Assembly: GCA_033439765.1 (NCBI GenBank)
Contig: JAULSN010000005.1
Location: forward strand, 1,875,001-1,939,000
From: Lasiosphaeria ovina
Lineage: Eukaryota > Ascomycota > Sordariomycetes > Sordariales > Lasiosphaeriaceae
Length of the DNA: 64,000 nt
Direction: 5' to 3'
The notes under the pieces were generated by a model, which did not search any database, had not been told where the DNA came from, and saw nothing but the letters and a program-made list of their open reading frames with translations. Shown here piece after piece: positions 60,001 to 64,000 of the stretch (the first letter of the stretch is position 1; every line of letters starts with the position of its first letter). A program made the translations under genes and the position numbers.

Positions 60001-61896
60001 TCGTCACCGAAGAGGAATCCGGTGGTGTTATTGCTGTCTTCGAGGCCGATGTCTGTGATATACGGGCGCGAACGGGTAACGGGCATCGAATATCGGTTGA
60101 GCCTAATGAAGCGTTTCGTAAGTGGCTAGCTCTAGAACTGCGTTCAAAGGAAGTGGAAAGCGCTACTTCGCCAAGGGCAGCTCCGCGAAAGATCACGGAA
60201 AGTCCCGAGACCTCAACACTGGTGAGGGTGTGGTGGCAACAAGAGATGTGCGAAGATAGAAAACTGCTGCTGCGAGAAAAAAGGGAAAAAAGAACAGCGC
60301 CTCGGGGTTTGTTGGTGCGAGACGATGAAGTAAAATGACGATTCAGAGGGGGAAAGCGCAGGTAGAAGGTGCGAATTTTATAACCTGCTACACCTCCTGC
60401 GAAAAGGCAAAAAAGAACAATGGAGGGGGTAGGGCTATTGTCTGCGACCAAGAAAGAAAGAACGGTCACGTTGGTTGGTATTGTGCCGAACTCTTCATGA
60501 ATACGGGGACGGGGACAGGTGCAGGTGCGCAGTGAAGAGACGGGGAGCAGCACGCAAAAAAAAAAAATGAGGTAATAACCCTTCCGAGAGGGGAGGGGGG
60601 CTCAGCAGTTGATCCCGTTCACACTTGGGATGAAAACCAGCTCAGGTCCCCCTCAGGCTGGGCAAGTAGAGAGGTGAAAGGTCGTTGTCGAGTTACCAGA
60701 GCAACACACACAGTCTTGTCTCATCAGATTCGATCGAGCTCTCCGCCACCATGTCACGCCCACTCGCCTTCTTTCACGCTTCTCAAGGCATACACGGGCT
60801 ACGGGTATTTGCAGAAAGCAAGCCACACACCAGACAACAATTTCGAAAGAAAGTACAAAGAGAAAGAAGGAATAACGGTTGGCACTTACGCATTTGTCGA
60901 GCGATGGCTGGTCGGGTCCTGTCGAACAGCCTCTTCTTTCTCGTCCTCGTCGCTGTTTCTCCGCGAGCCCGGAACCGATCGCGAGGGTAGCTGGTCATCA
61001 AAAGCAAACCGAGACTGGACGAGACCAGCCTGGGGAGAGGTCAGTTGGGAGCCAGATCGTCCAGGGCGATTGAATATGCCTGGCGGAGACGTCAGGCTCG
61101 ACGTCGAGTACCGATTGGGGCGAGAAAACATTGTCGGGAACCCTGAAGAGGTCTCGCGATATTCGGGAGGCGTCGTCGGCTCTGATTGATGCCCGGCAAA
61201 CCGACCACTGGCAAGATCCTGCTGCATCATTTGAAGTTCTCTCTCTTCCTGACGCTGCTGGGCGTCGAGCTTGTGAATCTCGGCCTCGAAGCGCCGCTTG
61301 TGCTCCCGAAGGCGCTCGTATTCCAACCTCTTCTTTTCCAACTGTATTGTTCGCAGGCCGAAGACGCCTCAGTGTTAGCCACAGCTCCACGGCGGTTCCA
61401 CGTCTCGAAATAACCAAAACACAAGCCCAGTGCAGAGTGCTGTACGTGTACGGCAGAATGCCAACACCCAAAACGAGCCCCCAACGGATCTCGACGACCA
61501 ATGCCAAGACCAAGTTCGAGGCCACACGCGACCAAGGAAGCTAGCTACATACCAATTGGACTTTATGCAGAGTCTAGATGGCCCCAGTTAGCACGGCTCA
61601 ACCGTATTCGTGAGACAACGAGCGTGCGGGGGGGCAGTTTGAGAGCTTTGGAACGCCTCTTCCTCGCCGAGCGGGGAGGGGAGGGGAGGGTGCGCGACAC
61701 ATACCGTGGCGGGAGCAATCTCCTGCGGCTCGGGGCCGCGCTGGACGGTCGTAATGGTTGACAGTGTTGGTACACGGCCGGAGTCGGTGGTGAACCGGCG
61801 CGGCAGCATTGGGCCGTTTCGCGGAGTCGAAACAAACGCCGCATTCATTTGCGGCTCGCCTCGCGGGCTCTGCTGGGATCGGTAAAAGTCGTCCAT
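57087..61896 (-). CDS. PUF4: Puf4-type Pumilio-family RNA-binding protein, about 1095 aa
   Basis: Five exons: 61896-61705, 61573-61553 (21 nt), 61341-60890, 60102-59898 and ~59504-57087. All joins keep frame; the last acceptor may be 59504 or 59495. Residues ~72-110 are a charged coiled coil (LEKKRLEYERLREHKRRFEAE). Residues ~590-925 contain eight PUF repeats with recognition triplets CRxxQ, NYxxQ, TRxxQ, NHxxQ, CCxxQ, NYxxQ, SNxxE and NYxxQ, the last three being the classic UGU code; the order and the CCxxQ repeat match yeast Puf4. Such proteins bind UGUA elements in 3' UTRs and recruit deadenylases. The C-terminal ~110 residues are Gln/Ala-rich with tandem QAQ/QGQ units, prion-like. Introns of about 787 and 393 nt are long for a fungus. 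Confidence 0.88.
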
Positions 61897-62938
61897 CGCG
61901 ATTGCTCGCTCGCTCCGTCTCGCCTGTTGCTACAACCACACTTTTTCGTACACACACGGCGAATTGGGCGGCGGGTTTCGTCCTCTATACGTCTGCACAC
62001 ATGTTGTGGTCAGCAAAAGTCGTGCTGTCAGCGTCGGCGAAGCCAAGGTGGATAGAGCGCGGACTCGAGAGCCGAGGCGAGGGGGGGGCTGGCGGGCAGC
62101 AACAGCAATCTATAGCAACAGGGGCACCAGAGCGCGCCAGGGGTTATCCATCCTCATCGTCGCCCCCATTGCTTGCCATTACCGCCTCCGCCGCCGCCGC
62201 ATTCACCATCGACTCTCGGCCGCAATATGGGGTGCTGTGGTCGCGAATAGAGCGGAACGAGAGGCTGCATCGGCTTAGGTCGCGGGCGGCTCGAATCGAA
62301 AATTTGGGTGCTTGCGGGTGGCGGGTCACAAACGACAAGCAGACGTGAATCACTAACCTTAAGCAAGAAAACAGAAAACAAGTCTGTTGCCACACAGTTG
62401 CACCCTGGAGACCAGGAGCAGCAGCAAAGGGTGAAGGCAGTACTACAAAAAGAGCGTGGGTGAGGAAGGGAGCGGACGGGGCCTCTTGGGTGGAGGTTTG
62501 GTTTATGGTCTGAGAGCCCCCTGGGCAGCGGAGCGTCGTCGAGCCCACCGCACCGCACGCACCGACGGCAGAAACCCAGAAACGCACGTCTGCGTGCGCC
62601 CTCGGCCAATGCTGGCCAGCGAAGGGCCCCCTAGTCAAGCTCGACCGCGCTAAAACGTTCCCCACCCTCGCCATTGGGCTGCCCTGGGCTTTTTTCTCCT
62701 CCCTTCCCTATTGCAATTGCGGGCTGCACGAGAATCGGATCCCACACATCGAAATACAAAGAACGGCCAGAACGTCTGGACGACTCAAGCCACCGAGTAG
62801 ACGAGCCCTGCCTACCTACCTACAGGTGCCTACCTACCTAACTATCTCCCCGATCTGCATCGACAGTGGGTAGGTAGAGCGGAAACGAAACGAACAACCG
62901 GAAAGTCCTTCAGTTAGACTCTCCCAGACTGCCGCTCT

Positions 62939-62970
62939 GTACGAAGTATTGTACAGGATACACTTCGTAC
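62939..62970. repeat. Inverted repeat, 9-bp arms
   Basis: GTACGAAGT and its exact complement ACTTCGTAC are separated by 14 bases. Confidence 0.8.
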
Positions 62971-63039
62971 CTGCAACGAAAAGATTTGAGTGAGGTACTC
63001 GCTCCCGCCCCAACCCAAACACAGCAGGTAAGGTAAGGT

Positions 63040-63062
63040 AGGTACAGTACTGTCCTGTACCT
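63040..63062. repeat. Inverted repeat, 8-bp arms
   Basis: AGGTACAG and CTGTACCT flank a 7-base loop. Confidence 0.8.
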
Positions 63063-63433
63063 CGAGCTCCGTTTTGAGATGGATGCACCTCTTCCTTCTT
63101 TGGGACATTTCATCATTCGTCCCCCTCTGGCAAGCACAGATTTAAATGGCAGCCTCTAGCACAACCAGCGAGTACTGTAGGTAACATACTGTACATATGG
63201 ACATTAGTACCTTCCAGTGCCTGCCCTCCCACCTGCCGAGCTGTCACGATGGGTGTGGGCAATACACACGCTTCGGGAAGTATTTAACTACCAGAACTAC
63301 TGTATGTATAGTGCAGAGCTTCCCTGCATGCATGGCTGCAGTAGGAGGAGTGTGCCAATGATCGCGAGGGTGAACCCCTATCTCACCGTCCACGTCTTGC
63401 AAGTCCCCATGCCAATGTCTGTCCACGTCGATG

Positions 63434-63458
63434 GCAGCAGCAGCAGCAGCAGCAGCAG
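63434..63458. repeat. (CAG)n trinucleotide repeat
   Basis: About eight GCA/CAG units in non-coding sequence. Confidence 0.85.
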
Positions 63459-64000
63459 ACGACTCGCCTTTTTTGCCTCCCTGGCGGTGGGAAAACGATC
63501 GAGCAAGGAAGCCGGCGATTGGAGAAGCAGCGGTGTGTGCAGAGGCCCGGACAAGGCAACCTGGACCCCAAAGGTGGTGAAGCGAAGCGGACGCGGGAAC
63601 CTGTGCCGCCGATACCTAGCAAGGGCTCTGCACCACCTTACCGTCGAACCAGGAAGTGTTCCCCAGGTTTAGTCCCAATCGCTGTGCCCACAAACTGTGC
63701 CTTTCGAAGTCCACCTGAACCGTCAGGCTTTGCATTGTGACTGGTGGCCTTTCTGGTTGTACGGCGGGGGTCGATTCATGAGGGGCTGGAGCATGTGTGT
63801 GTGAAAAAACATTCAACGAGGGGCACGCATCTCAACAATTCAAAGACCGCTTGAGATTGAGATTTCTTTTCTCGCTCTCCATATTTTCTTCTACCCAAGC
63901 TCCCAGACCGTTCTTTGACTGAGTCGCGGAGGGTAGTTGATTCCCCACTAACGGGTGACATGGCTGGTGCGTAAGTATCATGGATGCCGTGCTGAGGTTC

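Larger units (their letters stand above)
61897..64000. promoter_or_regulatory. Puf4 promoter region and flanking intergenic DNA
   Basis: Contains CCTACCTACC words near 62812-62840, two GTAC-containing inverted repeats (62939-62970 and 63040-63062) and a (CAG)n repeat at 63434-63458. No supported gene extends to the window end. Confidence 0.5.

Overview
The window is from a filamentous ascomycete. Genes are split by short (about 45-185 nt) GT-AG introns with CTAAC-type branch sites, proteins carry long disordered Ser/Pro/Gln tracts, and the nearest families (Puf4 with a long N-terminal extension, Prs with a non-homologous insert, GTPase-RasGEF fusion, PSP1 domain) are typical of Pezizomycotina. 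Sequence character suggests Sordariomycetes, probably Sordariales; this is inference, since no marker gene was searched. I see no CRISPR array, no prokaryotic operon, no recognisable transposon, rRNA or convincing tRNA.

Layout: 1-6943 has no supported gene. 6944-12418 (+) is a 1725-aa WD40/alpha-solenoid protein with an RS-rich and poly-Pro tail. 15138-16067 (+) is PIG-H/Gpi15. 18255-16225 (-) is a Pus3/Deg1 tRNA pseudouridine synthase, divergent from an atypical Ras-like GTPase (18740-19517, +), which converges with 17 nt between stops on Rpc17/Rpc9 (20086-19535, -). 21376-23126 (+) is a PRPP synthetase subunit. 25130-27323 (+) is a ten-exon TDT-family transporter with an 8-nt exon. 31788-28533 (-) is a fusion of a degenerate Ras-like domain with RasGEF_N and RasGEF. 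31.8-37.7 kb is apparently gene-free. 37719-39209 (+) is a disordered protein of unknown function. 40782-39875 (-) is a Hit1/ZNHIT3 zinc-finger protein, divergent from NFU1 (41419-42560, +). 42.6-48 kb holds little except the leader of a PSP1-domain protein (48059-50842, +). 52113-53092 (+) is an unrecognised charged helical protein. 53804-54661 (+) is RPL15. 61896-57087 (-) is a Puf4-type RNA-binding protein rebuilt from five exons, one only 21 nt long.

Most genes are housekeeping: RNA modification and control (Pus3, Puf4, PSP1), ribosome and Pol III machinery (RPL15, Hit1, Rpc17), Fe-S assembly (NFU1), nucleotide precursors (Prs) and GPI anchors (PIG-H). They do not form a cluster. The most unusual content is two independent Ras-like proteins within about 13 kb whose guanine-nucleotide motifs are degenerate, one prenylated-looking and one fused to a RasGEF; the two micro-exons; and a possible dual-start (mitochondrial and nuclear/cytosolic) Pus3. 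All exon boundaries below were placed by hand from splice signals and reading frame and have not been tested against transcripts.
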